The notes under the pieces: generated by a model
The model's input: only the letters and a program-made list of their open reading frames with translations
Databases searched by the model: none
What the model was told of the DNA's origin: nothing
Program-made: the position numbers and the translations under genes
Shown: positions 22,899 through 34,329 of the stretch, in pieces
Layout of the letters: each line of letters starts with the position of its first letter
How positions within the stretch are numbered: position 1 is the stretch's first letter
DNA from: Plazaster borealis
Lineage: Eukaryota; Echinodermata; Asteroidea; Forcipulatida; Labidiasteridae
Assembly (NCBI GenBank): GCA_021014325.1
Contig: CM037461.1
Span: 3,497,501 to 3,561,500 of the forward strand
Reading direction: 5' to 3'
Length of the DNA: 64,000 nt

Positions 22899-24010
22899 CG
22901 AGCTTTTTGTTGAAACTCTGCAAAAATGTTATGTCCGTTTGAATGAAGATGCAGATTTTGTTGGTTTTGGAGGGGTCAACTGAAAAGTATCATGCCTATA
23001 ATTCTCACTGTTGTAGTTCCATGAATCTTGTGTTATCATGTGATATCTTGTGGTATTATCTTTGCTTTCTCTTATACTTAATAACACAAAGACACGTATT
23101 GTGTTAAGGAGATTAGCGAAGCACTTGAGTGACACGTGCCAGCAGCCCTTTATTTACATAAATATATCAGTTTGTATCCAAACAATAATTACTTAAAAAA
23201 CTGCAAGTATAGTTCAACAATACTCTTGCTATTGCAATAAAATAACTTTGTGCTATAAATCTTTACGCTTGATTACAGCGGCCTACTTTCAATCCCAACG
23301 ATCAAACTATCGGGATATTATAATATGTAACAATCGCCGCTAAAATAACCATCCGTCACAATGTCAAATGACATTTCAACTCACTTCATCAGAGAACACG
23401 ACGTCCAGGCAAAAACAGAGATCTTTAAAATTCCTCTGAAAACCTGTGCCCAAAAACTTTCAGTGCCCTCCTCCGTGAGGGTGTTGGACCTCACCCTATT
23501 CAATAGCTATTTTATAGCCCAAACAAAATTAATAAAAATTAATGTGTGTGTCCTCTGTGTGTGTGTGTGAAACGCTTTAACATAACTCTATTCAAAATTT
23601 CTCCTCTATTTAAACCTCCCGCTACCACACCCCGATTACGTAATCAACATTCTTGTACCACAATGCGCTCAATGCGCATTTCTAAGTCAACTATTTCCTG
23701 CTATTCTATGAAACGCTGGAAATGCATATTATCTTGTGTTATCTTCCACGAATATTGTGTTGGCTGGGGGTGGGGGCTGGCGACTGGGCAGCGCGGGTGT
23801 GTTGGTTTTTTTTAATCTTGGTGTTACTTCTCAACGTATTTGTATTAGTTTTGCAATAGCTTTAAAAAAAAATTAAGTGTTCGTGTCTCTGATCTTGATG
23901 TTTTTTGGAGGGGGGGTGCGAGGCTGTGATCTGAGGTGTTTTACTCTTGCCAATGTTCTCTACATGTTGTACCCCACTGTTTAAAATATCGATGTTGTCT
24001 TACCTTTTTT
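22899..24010. other. Unassigned non-coding DNA
   Basis: A short TG run near 23542-23568. No supported gene. Confidence 0.5.
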
Positions 24011-24132
24011 TTTCTTTTTTTGTAATGTTACTGTACAGTCCTGTTTTGGAACTTTAATCAATTTTAGACATGTAAAGTCTCCATTTTTATCATTTTAAAG
24101 AGTGGACAATAAAGATTTTAATAATAATAAAC
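24011..24132 (+). repeat. Probable non-LTR element 3' end
   Basis: AGAGTGGACAATAAAGATTT followed by an AATAAT tail is typical of LINE 3' ends; no coding part kept. Confidence 0.45.
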
Positions 24133-24154
24133 ATCGTTTGAGCATGGGAGGAGC

Positions 24155-24290
24155 TTAAAGGTATTATACAGGATTGGTAGAGCTGACAAAAGTCGCAGAC
24201 AGTGTTCATGTTTTGTGTGATCAATTAACCATATAGGCCTACATGGAATATAACCCCGTGAAAATTTGGGCTTTTTAGATTAAGATTAAA
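24155..24290 (+). mobile_element. Family G fragment (TTAA-type)
   Basis: TTAAAGGTATTATACAGG and TTGGTAGAGCTGACAAAAGT. The inverse of a fragment at 53925-54013. Confidence 0.5.
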
Positions 24291-24399
24291 CAATGAAAAA
24301 TTGCGCATGGTTTTTCACTATTGTCTTAGATGTGACCGGTGGGGCCGAGCGAACTGCACTCACAAAGTTTACACACTACCGCGTGCTCGAAAGCAGGCA

Positions 24400-24755
24400 C
24401 GTTTTGTATCTCAAAAATTGCCAATTTCATCGTTCAAAAGACAATCTTACGACAAAAACTTATAACATTTCTTGCATAAATCTTCAAAGAAAAACTACCT
24501 GCAGGCATACGTTTTGTACGTGTGTATAGCTTTACCGTAAATCGCCAATTTCATCGTTCAAAAGACAGTCTTATGACAGAAACTTATAACATTTCCTGAA
24601 TAAATCTTCAAAAAAAAAATACCTGCAGGTATACGTTTCGTACGTGTGTTTAGCTTTACCATAACTCACAAATTTCATCGTTCAAAAGACAATCTTATGA
24701 CAGAAACTTATTACATTTTCTTGCGTAAATCTTCAAAGAAAAACTACCCAAATTC
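24400..24755 (+). repeat. About 123-bp tandem repeat, nearly three units
   Basis: AATTTCATCGTTCAAAAGAC recurs near 24423, 24547 and 24670, each followed by GACAGAAACTTAT-like sequence. Confidence 0.85.
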
Positions 24756-24829
24756 CGCACCTTTTTGGCTTATGGTACTAAGTGGAGCCAGTTTGTGCGA
24801 AGTGGGCGTGGCTTACAGTGGAATTACGT

Positions 24830-24855
24830 CACACTTGGCTGAGCGGTCTAGTTCA
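24830..24855 (+). repeat. SINE head interrupted by the telomere foldback
   Basis: GGCTGAGCGGTCTAGTTCACC; the SINE resumes at 25147. Confidence 0.7.
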
Positions 24856-25150
24856 CCCCGGACGCATATTCTTTTGTTTACACCGCAGCGAGGTTTTTTC
24901 TGTATTACTGCCAGTTCCTGTCTTGAGATGAGACTACAAACATTTATGCCTATAAAGGGTTAGGTTTAGGGTTAAGGTTAGGGTTAGGGTTAGGGTGAGG
25001 GTTAGGGTGAGGATTAGGGTTAGGGTGAGGGTTAGGGTTAGGGTTAGGGTTAGGGTTAAGGGTTAGACGTAGTCTCCTATCTCAAGACGGAATTGACAGT
25101 GTTGCAGTACAAAACCCTCGCTGCAGTGTAAAAAAAAATACGCCCCCGGA
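24856..25150. mobile_element. Foldback element with telomeric repeats in its loop
   Basis: The left arm (to 24936) and right arm (from 25066) are inverted: TTTACACCGCAGCGAGG versus CCTCGCTGCAGTGTAAA, and TGTCTTGAGATGAGACTAC versus GTAGTCTCCTATCTCAAGAC. The loop holds TTAGGG repeats. It sits inside a SINE, with CCGGAC on both sides. Confidence 0.8.
24957..25064 (+). repeat. Interstitial TTAGGG array
   Basis: About 17 units, mostly TTAGGG with GTGAGGG and TTAAGG variants, the animal telomere repeat. Confidence 0.95.
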
Positions 25151-25310
25151 CCCAAGCTTTGGTGTTGTCAGCAGCAGAGTGTGGGTTCGAATCCCGGTCA
25201 TGACACTTGTACCATTGAGCAAGGCACTTGACCATAATTGCTTCGTAAAAAGTTGGGAAGGTATTGCATCCTGCTCTACCAGCCAGGCTCCTAGTAGGAA
25301 TACTCCTTAA
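25147..25310 (+). repeat. SINE body resuming after the foldback
   Basis: CGGACCCAAGCTTTGGTGTT, GGGTTCGAATCCCGGTCATG, CCTGCTCTACCAGCCAGG. Confidence 0.75.
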
Positions 25311-25485
25311 ATTTCGCCCAAAGTGGTAATTTGTAATTAATATTTTTACAAAATAATTCTACTTCTGGATTAGCCGATTGCAGCCTAACCTTGACAAATG
25401 CTTCATTAGCTTGAGGTGCATTTGGGGTGCACACACATTTTGGCCAGAGGTCACCTGTCGATCAGTAGTGCTCATAATATGAACA

Positions 25486-26049
25486 TTAAAGGGTCGTTAT
25501 ACGTTTGGTAATTACTCTGAAAATTAATGGCAATAACAACCTACTTGGTAAGAAGCACAGCAGCTTTGGATAGTATAATGCATTTTGAGAAATATTTCTC
25601 TTTGAAGTACTGCGGTTATGGAAAAAGATATCACTTCTTATCCCCAGAAGTTTGAATCCGAGAAGCGTTACTGCAGTAACGTTTCTCAGATTGTGTCTTC
25701 CAATTGCAGATTACTCTTCCTGCGTGGACATTAACTGCTCCGGATTTTCGGCAATATCTTTAAAACGCTACCACCTTTTGAAATGAAAAAGATATTACTT
25801 TATATCCCAACAAATTTGAATCTGTGAGAAGTGTTACTGCAGTAACGTTTCTCAGATTTTGTATTCCAATTGCAGATTATTTTATCCTGCGTGGACATTA
25901 ACCGCTCCGGATTTTCGGCAATATCTCAAAAACGCTACCACCTTTTGAAATGAAATTTTCACATGTTAGTTTTATTGTATATACCTACAACTATATAGGA
26001 TTGAAACAAATAGTGGGTTACAATTATCAAACGTATACAATCTTTTTAA
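25486..26049 (-). mobile_element. TTAA family B element with internal duplication
   Basis: TTAAAGGGTCGTTATACG to CGTATACAATCTTTTTAA. The block around CTGCGTGGACATTAAC is present twice (25670-25790 and 25830-25950), about 160 bp apart. Confidence 0.8.
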
Positions 26050-26914
26050 AGATTTCATTTTTACATTTTGAATTTATCTCTGGCGGTTGGTACCAGTGCG
26101 TTATTGTGAAGCACGTTGGCTCTAGTTGTTGTTGTTGTTGTTTACATCATCACAAACCGACGAATCTCTCAACAATTGGTAAATCAATTCTTGTACAAAA
26201 TTTTGAAGATATTCATTGCTGTTAGCAGTTTCAGGACCTAGTACGTCTCGTATTTTTTTTATGCGCTTTATAAATCTCTCTTTATTATTATTATTATTAT
26301 TAGCATGACCAACAAATCACTAGATTTGCTATTTTGCGTTTTCACTGTTTTTACACAGAGCTCTGCGTCTTTCGTTCATTTTCACAAAGTAGCGAATATG
26401 TTTGGAAATTAATAACTCACCAAAATAATTGCAAGATTGAAAACGTTTTAACTATTCTGTATGTCTGAAAAAGTCAGCTTGACTTTGGTAGTAAAATTTA
26501 CAAGAAAAAACTATGAAGCAGTCACCGAAACGGCATTGTGAAAAATAGCTCAACTTCAAACGCGTTTTACTCCAAACACGGAATTTAGGCTGTGGTGCAG
26601 ATTCGACACTTCGCGTAAACAGTTACGATACGTACTTTATAATACAAACCCTAATAATTTATTTTCCAAGTTCTGAAACAATTCTGTCATTTTCATATAC
26701 AAAAAACCCCTCTAAAAACACGTTTTTCCTTCCCCTTCCCGTGTTTGCCATTATGAGAAACCCACGCTTATAATATAATAAAGCATCGATATGGTTGCCA
26801 TGGTAACCGACTAACAAACTGTAAACAGACCTTGGGTGTTGAGGTGCCCATTAAGCTTGAGCTGTAGAGTGACAAATTGTGTAATATTTCTAACTGGAGG
26901 TGTCCATGCCATCA
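26050..26914. other. Unassigned non-coding DNA
   Basis: Short TTG and ATT runs; nothing else recognised. Confidence 0.5.
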
Positions 26915-26997
26915 ACTGGCAGAAATTAGTGTTATTTTAACACCCTATGGTGTAAATGTTGATTCTTGTTTGCACCGGCTCCCCATCCATCAAAGAG

Positions 26998-27364
26998 TTA
27001 AAGGCACTGAACACGTTTGAAAATTGTCAAAGACCAGTGTTCTCACTTGGTGTATCCCAACATATGCATAAAATAACAAGCCTGTGAAAATTTGGGCTCA
27101 ATTGGTCATCGAAGTTGCAAGAAAACGATGAAAGAAAAAACACACTTGTTGTACAAATGTGTGTGCTTTCAGATAGGAATGAAAACTTCTTGCAAGAATT
27201 GTTTATTATTTGAGTGAGAAATTACCTCTTTCTCAAAAACTACGTTACTTCAGAGGGAGTCGTTTCCTACAATGTTTTATACTATCAACAGCTCTCCGTT
27301 GCTTGTTACCAAGTCAGTTTTTATGCTAATTGTTTTGAGCCATTAACAAATGTGTACGATACCT
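26998..27364 (+). mobile_element. TTAA family A copy
   Basis: TTAAAGGCACTGAACACG to GTGTACGATACC; the right end is truncated against a LINE relic. Confidence 0.82.
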
Positions 27365-27365
27365 C

Positions 27366-27471
27366 ATATCGCAGCACCGAGGCCCTACCTGAAGCTGTGA
27401 AACTTTCAAATTCACTTGGTATATTCAAGAACAGTTTAAAATCCTACCTGCATAAAAAAGCATTTTGTTAA
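27366..27471 (+). pseudogene. Relic of the C-terminus of a non-LTR reverse transcriptase ORF
   Basis: The frame STEALPEAVKLSNSLGIFKN followed by SLKSYLHKKAFC and a stop matches the general LPxxVRxSxSLxxFKxxLKxxL ending of CR1/L2/Jockey-type ORF2 proteins. Only about 33 codons survive, with a 3' UTR-like stretch after them. Confidence 0.55.
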
Positions 27472-27746
27472 CTCTATTTCTACTATATGTAATGCTACTT
27501 TCTCTTTTGTTTTGGTTGTTTTTGCAGAGCAGCGCCATTAGCGCCGCTTGCGGCGGATACCGGCGCTTTTAAAAGTTTCCATTACTATTATCAACACCCA
27601 TGGTGTAAATTTTAACACCCCAGTTTTGTGCGGTGCACACATACGTGATGCTGTTGCTGAAAAAACAACCCAATTCAAGTAAACAATAGAGAAGAATGGG
27701 GGAATATAAAAGAACCCAAACATCAATGACTCCGAATTAGCTTCCC

Positions 27747-28158
27747 TATACTTTTTTTTTTTTTTTTTTTTTTTTTTGCAATGCTCAAGTTTACATATAA
27801 CAATACAACATAAAGGTACAAATTACATACCAAGGAAAAACAAAAGAGCAGAAAAAACAGACAATCCGGTAACCTGGCATATTATTTAAAAAGGCCATTT
27901 CTAAGAGCAGTCCACTTATTATCAAATTTGTACAGGTTGTTGTTGTCCAAAGCTATTTTTTCTCCAATGTGTAGTGAAACTTAACTAAGTTCAAAAAAGA
28001 GGTCATATTAGGTTTCTTGTTCTTGAATACAGTTATAGATAACTTTCTTCGCCAAAATAATACATAAGTTTTCCAAAAGTACCTCAGAATTATGTACATC
28101 TACGCCAAAAATGATAGATTTATACTCCAATCGGATGGCATCATGAAATAGCTTCCCT
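27747..28158 (-). mobile_element. 5'-truncated L1/Tx1-like LINE insertion with poly(A)
   Basis: A run of about 30 T at 27747-27777 is the poly(A) tail on the minus strand. The flanks TAGCTTCCCTATACTT (27739 on and 28148 on) form a target duplication of about 16 bp. The minus strand reads EYKSIIFGVDVHNSEVLLEN, then LCIILAKKVIYNCI, resembling the end of L1-type ORF2 proteins, with stops after EQET. Confidence 0.7.
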
Positions 28159-28164
28159 ATACTT

Positions 28165-30110
28165 CGGTCGACCCAGGTCTGACCCCAGTGCGCTCGAGTA
28201 CATCATTGTCGTGGCTCACCCAGGTTGAACCCAAGTACCCTGCTTGTGGAGCGGGTTGCTTGGGGCTGACCCTTCTGCATGACGTCACGACGAAAAACTT
28301 TCTCAATTGCCACCATTTTGTTTGTAATTTAGCAGGACTCTTTCAGTAAGTTTGACAAACAGTTTCACCCTTAACCTTCCGAGCAGCCACGGGAGAAAAA
28401 TTACATGCTGGACCCACTGGAGGCGCTTGGAAGGCAGATTGTATTACTGTGTTTGGGGGCACAATTCTTTTTTCTAATGATCTGAACAGACGAATAGATG
28501 TTCCCTGGACCCACCCACTAAAGATTGAAGCATTCTTGAAATTAACACGTTGGTTCACTACTAATTTTCAAAACCTAGTATATTTCGAAAGGATTAAGTT
28601 TTTGTGCACACACTAAGATTTGTGTGTGCACGTTATAATGTGACCCAGCTTTCCCACACTATTTGTCAACCTCTGAGTTCACTCACCCATAAATCACTAC
28701 AGTATATGAAAGAGGGGTGTTTTAATAAAGGTAGTTAAAAACAAAATCAGCGGAATTGATCCACACATTTTGTAGTTATTAAAAGTATACCTTTGGTCTT
28801 TGGAACCGTTCGACTGCTTAACCATATACAAATGGAGATATATACAGTAAAACTAACCTGTGTGTGAGTCAGGAGAAAAATAATAGTGAAAAACCATGCA
28901 CAATTTTCAGCATGTTAACACATTGTCCTTAATTTTGGCTGTAACAACCGAAATCAGCTGTTTTTAGGTTTTCAGATGCAGTTTTCTCGATTATAACTTC
29001 ATTTTAGAGGGATATATTTCACTGGGGTAAATGGTTCTAGTATGAAATTCATAATCAGTAAGGTTTCAGAATAAATTTCAGCAATGATGTGTTTTATAAT
29101 TACCATACTGTTTAATTTAAATTAAATTTTTTCCGAAATTTATTTTTGAGAAAACCTCAAAATTCGAACAAAATCAAGCTTACACCTCACTTACTCGCCG
29201 AACAGGTCTTACAGAAACGTTCGCACTGAAGAAGAAAAGAAAAAACCTCCAGTAAAGCTACGACACCAAAATATTCAACAGGTTCTGAATTACCTCTGCG
29301 TTAATCTCGATGAAGGTCAACCTTGCTCCCAACAATGCCTTCTAAAATTACCCCCTTGCAATTTTTTCCCCATGGCTCGCGTCAAAAAACCTTCAAATAT
29401 CGATCTTTCCACGAGCCGCTTTGTATAGATAATTTGTTGACCGTCACGAGGACCACGACGTGTTTTGATGAAACTCCACGAGGCGTCCATCAAAATAAAA
29501 TGGCTCGTCACCTTGGGGGAGGGCAAACAAAGAAACGAACCTGGTGCTATTTAAAAAAAAATTATATATACTTCTTAGGAAAACGAATATTTCTCGACAT
29601 ATACTGAACACAAAACAGTTATATAGATTAGGTTAAGGATGGTATATATTTGTTTTGTTGTTTGTTTGGGGACTTCTCGTTTATTTGTTGTACTTATTTA
29701 GCTAGATTTTAATGATTAATTTATTTGTTTATTAATGTATTTTTAAATAATAAAAAAAAACATTTATTTAAAAATAATTCGAGTGTGGCATGTTTTAGAT
29801 CATTTATGGACCTTTCTATTGTTGATAAACAAGCCACGCTGGTTGGCATGGGCGACCGAAAGTTAGCAAAAAATTCAATCGTGTTAACACATGTTTTTAC
29901 TAAATTCAACATTTCTGCAAACTTCCAAATTAAAAAAAAATGCACCCCGTGTTTGGTTGCTTTGTTTCCAACAAATTCAACACTATTTTTGTGTAACATT
30001 GTTAACAAACTGTGGATATAGGCCTATCTGTTTTTGCTTTTCATTTAAGACTTCCCGTAGTTTTTCCAACCTTGGTTGACAAAAACTAGAGCTTTGACGA
30101 TGCAATAGAA
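28165..30110. other. Unassigned, apparently unique DNA
   Basis: No transposon recognised. A minus-strand frame at 29317-29526 starts MPSPKVTSHFILMDASWSF in locally CpG-richer DNA and might be a first exon, but has no homology I can name and no decisive splice site. Confidence 0.35.
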
Positions 30111-30129
30111 AGGTCTATTAAGGCCATAA

Positions 30130-30592
30130 GCAGCGCCATCTTGGATTTTAATAGCGCCATCTTGTATTTTAGTAGCGCCATCTTGGATTTTAATAGCGCC
30201 ATCTTGGATTTTAATGACGCCATCTTGTATTTTAATAGCGCCATTTTGGATTTTATTAGCGCCATCTTGGATTTTAATAGCGCCATCTTGGATTTTAATA
30301 ACGCCGTCTTGGATTTTAATAGCGCCATCTTGAATTTTATTAGCGCCATATTGGATTATAAGAGCGCCATCTTGGATTTTAATAGCGCCATCTTGGATTT
30401 TAAGAGCGTCGTCTTGGATTTTTAATAACGCCATCTTGGATGTTAATAGCGCCATCTTGGGTTTTAATAATGCCATCTTGGATTTTAATAACGCCTTCTT
30501 GGATTTTAAGAGCGCCATCTCGGATTTTAATAGCGCCATCTTGGATTTTAATGGCGCCATCTTGGACTTTCATCATAATGCGGCGCACAGTG
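30130..30592 (+). repeat. 21-bp minisatellite, about 22 units
   Basis: AGCGCCATCTTGGATTTTAAT at exact 21-bp spacing. Because 21 is divisible by 3, all frames look like repetitive proteins; none is supported as a gene. Confidence 0.92.
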
Positions 30593-30783
30593 AGGTTTTT
30601 CTCCACAGAGTTGAAACCTTCAAAAGCGCAGCCATCTTTGTTGGGTTCCTAGTGTTCCGCTTGTGTTTTTTAGTACTAATGATATAAATCTACAAAGAAA
30701 CCAGTCTATTTCAACGCCTTGCAAAAATGTGTTCCTAAAGTAGAGAACGGGCCGAGTGGGAGTTGATGAGGTGCTTCATGTAC

Positions 30784-31012
30784 CATGCCCGATATGGGGC
30801 GGGAGGGTACCCCCCCCCCCGCCCCCAATGTTCCAATACCACAATATTTTCCTCTTGTGCAGGAGTACCCTAACATTCTCTGAGGAATTCCTGAGATTCC
30901 ATGGCTGAGCGGATAAGAACAGCGGACTCGAACCCTGGTGTTTCTGATCAGTAGAGTGTGGGTTCGAGTCCCGGTCGTGACACTTGTGTCTGTAACCCTG
31001 TAGTTCCTGCAC
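30784..31012 (+). repeat. CCCGATATGGGG repeat followed by a SINE head
   Basis: 30784-30900 matches 19970-20110. 30903-31000 has GGCTGAGCGGATAAGA and GGGTTCGAGTCCCGGTCG. Confidence 0.65.
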
Positions 31013-31546
31013 AGTTCAAATTTCAAAAGATACATAAAGCTTACTATGTACGTACCTTTTTCTTTAATATTTGTCATCGAATAACAGATTGTTTCAAGTT
31101 CAGAAAGGATCAGAGAACAACAAGTGCACCTCGTTGTTGGCTACCGGTAATTTTTATGGCGCTTTTATGGTTAAAATTAACACAATTGTTTTTGAAGGCT
31201 TTTTAATTACCTGGCATCAAATGCTTATACCGATTAATACTAAGGCAAAAGTTTTTGACATTATCATCATGAAAGAAAATTACATGTTTATTGGTTAATG
31301 AGCGTGGTGTTGCGGTAAGAGCTTCACAATTCCATCACCATTAGCGTTAACATTTTTACTAGTCAACTGTGAATGGGGAAATTATTCATGAGTTATATAA
31401 ACGATTGCCCTTGACTTGACTATCTAGTTTTATTTGGATGTTACGTTTTTTTTATACCATCACACGCTGGTGAGCGTTTCCTCTTACCGCATGTTTTGTA
31501 TCCCTTTGGGCGGCTGGGCGGTCGCTGCGGTCCAGTGGCTAAAAGG

Positions 31547-31885
31547 TTAAAGGCACTGAACACGTTTGGAAACAAGCAACGGAGAGCTGTTGATAGTATA
31601 AAACATTGTAGGAAACGACTCCCTCTGAAGTAACGGAGTTTTTGAGAAAGAGGTAATTTCTCACTAAAATAAAATAATAAAAACTTCTTGCAAGAAGTTT
31701 TTATTCCTATCTGAAAACACACAAATTTGTACAACAAGGGTGTTTTTTCTTTCATCATTTTCTTGCAACTTTGATGACCAATTGAGCCCAAATTTTCACA
31801 GGCTTGTTATGTTATGCATATGTTGGGATACACCAAGTGAGAACACTGGTCTTTGACAATTACCAAACGTGTACAGGGCCTTTAA
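31547..31885 (-). mobile_element. TTAA family A copy, internally deleted
   Basis: TTAAAGGCACTGAACACG, then a jump to CAAGCAACGGAGAGC, to GTGTACAGGGCCTTTAA. Confidence 0.83.
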
Positions 31886-32700
31886 ATGACAAATCTGCGA
31901 TGACATAATATTTTTTCTCATGACATACTCCGACTGTGTGCCAAATTCCATGCTTGTATCATTCAATTTGATAGGCACAATTCCGCCAAATAATTCCCCT
32001 ATCTGCCACACTGAAATACAGTCACCTATTTGTAAAATGGATACGAAGATGACTATTCTGGGTTTTTTTAGGTGTGATTGATTTCTTACATTGCTCAAGA
32101 TTGTCTTTCTTTGATGATTTGTTAACCCAGGTCTTTGATTGGTTTTAGTGTTTTCCCCTTTTTCTTACTGCGCGTTTTGTTTTATATTGCTACGTTACCA
32201 CGATACCTTTAAAAACAGATATTTGGTCGAAACACCAGCAATTTTCAAAGTTTTCCAATTGGCTGACATTGCTTGTAATTCTACCTATGTTTTTTTTTTT
32301 CAAAGGACAAGTCTTCGATGGCTCTTTTAGCCAGTCCTTCTCATTGCATTCTCTGACTGTGTGCTCAATTTTATGATTGTACGAGCAAAGGCAAATAATA
32401 TCACCTGCCTGCCGTAATATTATTGGAAGTTGCTCTTTTCGAAGCCCTGGCTCCTAGAAGATGCTCCCAACAGGTTAATTTTTAACTGCCTTGTTTTTAT
32501 TTTTTTTTATTTACAGCTTAAAATTGTCAATATAGTCAAATAAATTGCAATCGAAACGGGTTTTTAAAGCGACCAATTTTTTTTGTGTGCAAATTTCTCC
32601 TCCAAATTGTGAAAAACATGCTCCAGATTTTACGAATCAATATAATTTTTCTAGGCTAACTACTCAAAAATTGATAAACTCCCGTTATTTGTTAGCAATA
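31886..32700 (-). other. Unassigned DNA with possible minus-strand coding relics
   Basis: A frame near 31880-32098 contains LQIGDCISVWQIGELFGG and VPIKLNDTSMEFG. It looks protein-like, but no family or exon borders can be named. Confidence 0.25.
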
Positions 32701-32721
32701 TAGTGCACATTCTGTCTAGTT

Positions 32722-33153
32722 TAAGGTTCAAGGGATAAACTAATCTATCCCCTCCTCTTTTTTCGCTTGGTTTGAGCAGATGATAAAAATATTTATCCCT
32801 TCCACTTTTCGTCTGGGTTTTAGGAACAAGGGATGCAAAATTCTATCCCCACCTCTTTTCGGCTGGGTTTGAGGAACAAGGGATACAAAATACTACCCCT
32901 CCTCTTTTCGGCTCGGTTTGAGGAACAAGGGATACAAAATTCTATCCCCACCTCTTTTTGGCTAGGTTTGAGCAACAAGGGATCGAAAATTCTATCCCCT
33001 ACTCTTCTCGGCTGGGTTTGAGCAGCAAAGAACATAAAAATCTATCCCCTCCACTTTTCGGCTGGGTTTGAGCAACAAGGGATAGAAAATTCTATCCCCT
33101 ACTCCTTTCGGCTGGGTTTGAGCAGCAAAGTATACAAAATTATATCCCCTTTT
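32722..33153 (+). repeat. 50-bp minisatellite, 8-9 units
   Basis: GGCTGGGTTTGAG recurs at 32861, 32910, 32960, 33010, 33060 and 33110, with TCTATCCCCTCCTCTTTTC between. Confidence 0.92.
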
Positions 33154-33599
33154 TAAATTATTACCACTCGAACCACAAATAAACTCTCTTTTTTGTCAGC
33201 TTTCTCAATAATGAAGTTTACATTGAAAATAAAAAGGTGTGCGTAATTTTCTTTGATATTATGATGCAATAATAGTTTGGAGTAAAAAAATGTGGCAAAT
33301 TTGTTTGCTAACAAAAAGGTATAAATCAAAAGACTGTTTAAAATATTGTTAAAAGTGCACCCGATTCTTACTTTGTTCCCTCAGCAATATTTTATGAAGA
33401 AAAACACATGATTTTAACATTTTAAAAAACAACTTCAAGAAAAGCTGCTATTTTTATGAAGAAAAAAAAAGTAAAATATGAAAAACTGTATTTAAAAATT
33501 AACCTGTTTCCCATACTTTTTAATTTTCTGCCTTGTCAAAATATGCATTCATGGTTACTTCTTTAATTAATTATAAATTTTTTGTGATGTATTGTTTAA

Positions 33600-34329
33600 A
33601 ATTTTCCATGAAGTATGCCAATAGTGTGAGTTTGAATCGAACTGAAAAGATAATCATCGCGGGTACCCAAATACTTCATTAGTTTCTTATTAAAGGCATC
33701 GTACACGTTTGGTAATTACTCAAAATATATATTAGCATAAAAACTGACTTGGTAACGAGCAACAGAGAGCCGTTGATAGTATAAAGCATTGTGAGAAACG
33801 ACTCCCTCTGAAGTAACGTAGTTTTTGAGAAAGAGGTAATTTCTCACTAAAATAATAAAAACTTCTTGCAAGAAGTTTTTATTCCTATCTGAAAGCACAC
33901 AAATTTGTACAACAAGGTGTTTTTTCTTTCATCATTTTCTTGCAACTTCGATGACCAATTGAGCCCAAATTTTCACAGGCTTGTTACTTTTTGCATATGT
34001 TGGGATACACCAAATGAGAACACTGGTCTTTGACAATTACCAAACGTGTACGATGCCTTTAAAGCTTCAAATTGGTTCCCATGCGGTTGAACAAAAATGG
34101 CAAATGCACGTTAGTTACGCATGTAATAGTTCCTTTACGGGTATAAACTTCATTTTCCATGAAGTATGTAAATAAATAAACAAATGTGAGTTTGAACTGA
34201 ATTGATAAGATAATCATCGCGGGTACCCAAATACTTAATTAGTTTCTTATTAAAGCTTCAAATTGGCTCCCATGCGGTTGAACAAAAAAGGTAAATGCAC
34301 GTTAGTTACGCATCTAATAGTTTGTTTAC
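33600..34329 (+). repeat. Tandem duplication of about 190 bp, first copy holding a family A insertion
   Basis: Copy 1 is 33604-33693 plus 34059-34147; copy 2 is 34150-34329. Shared: GGGTACCCAAATACTT, AGTTTCTTATTAAAGCTTC and GCACGTTAGTTACGCAT. Copy 2 keeps the empty transposon site. It lies just upstream of the gene 2 5' region. Confidence 0.88.
33690..34062 (-). mobile_element. TTAA family A copy with a paralogous empty site
   Basis: Left junction TTTCTTATTAAAGGCATCG, right junction CGATGCCTTTAAAGCTTC, empty site TTTCTTATTAAAGCTTC at 34243-34259. Confidence 0.93.

Larger units (their letters stand above)
26915..27640. mobile_element. ACACTGCAAA-type element broken by later insertions
   Basis: AGTGTTATTTTAACACCC, then GGTGTAAATGTTGATTC, and after the insertions CCATGGTGTAAATTTTAAC and CACCCCAGTTTTGTGC match 46016-46228. 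The gap holds a family A copy and a LINE relic. Confidence 0.5.

Noticed and set aside
30045..30690. Repetitive frames (ALLKSKM, DGAIKIQ, SAILDFN types)
   Set aside because: The 21-bp minisatellite is open in several frames by period alone.
31796..32098. Minus-strand frame as a gene
   Set aside because: Protein-like but partly inside a family A element, with no recognisable domain; kept only as a possible relic.
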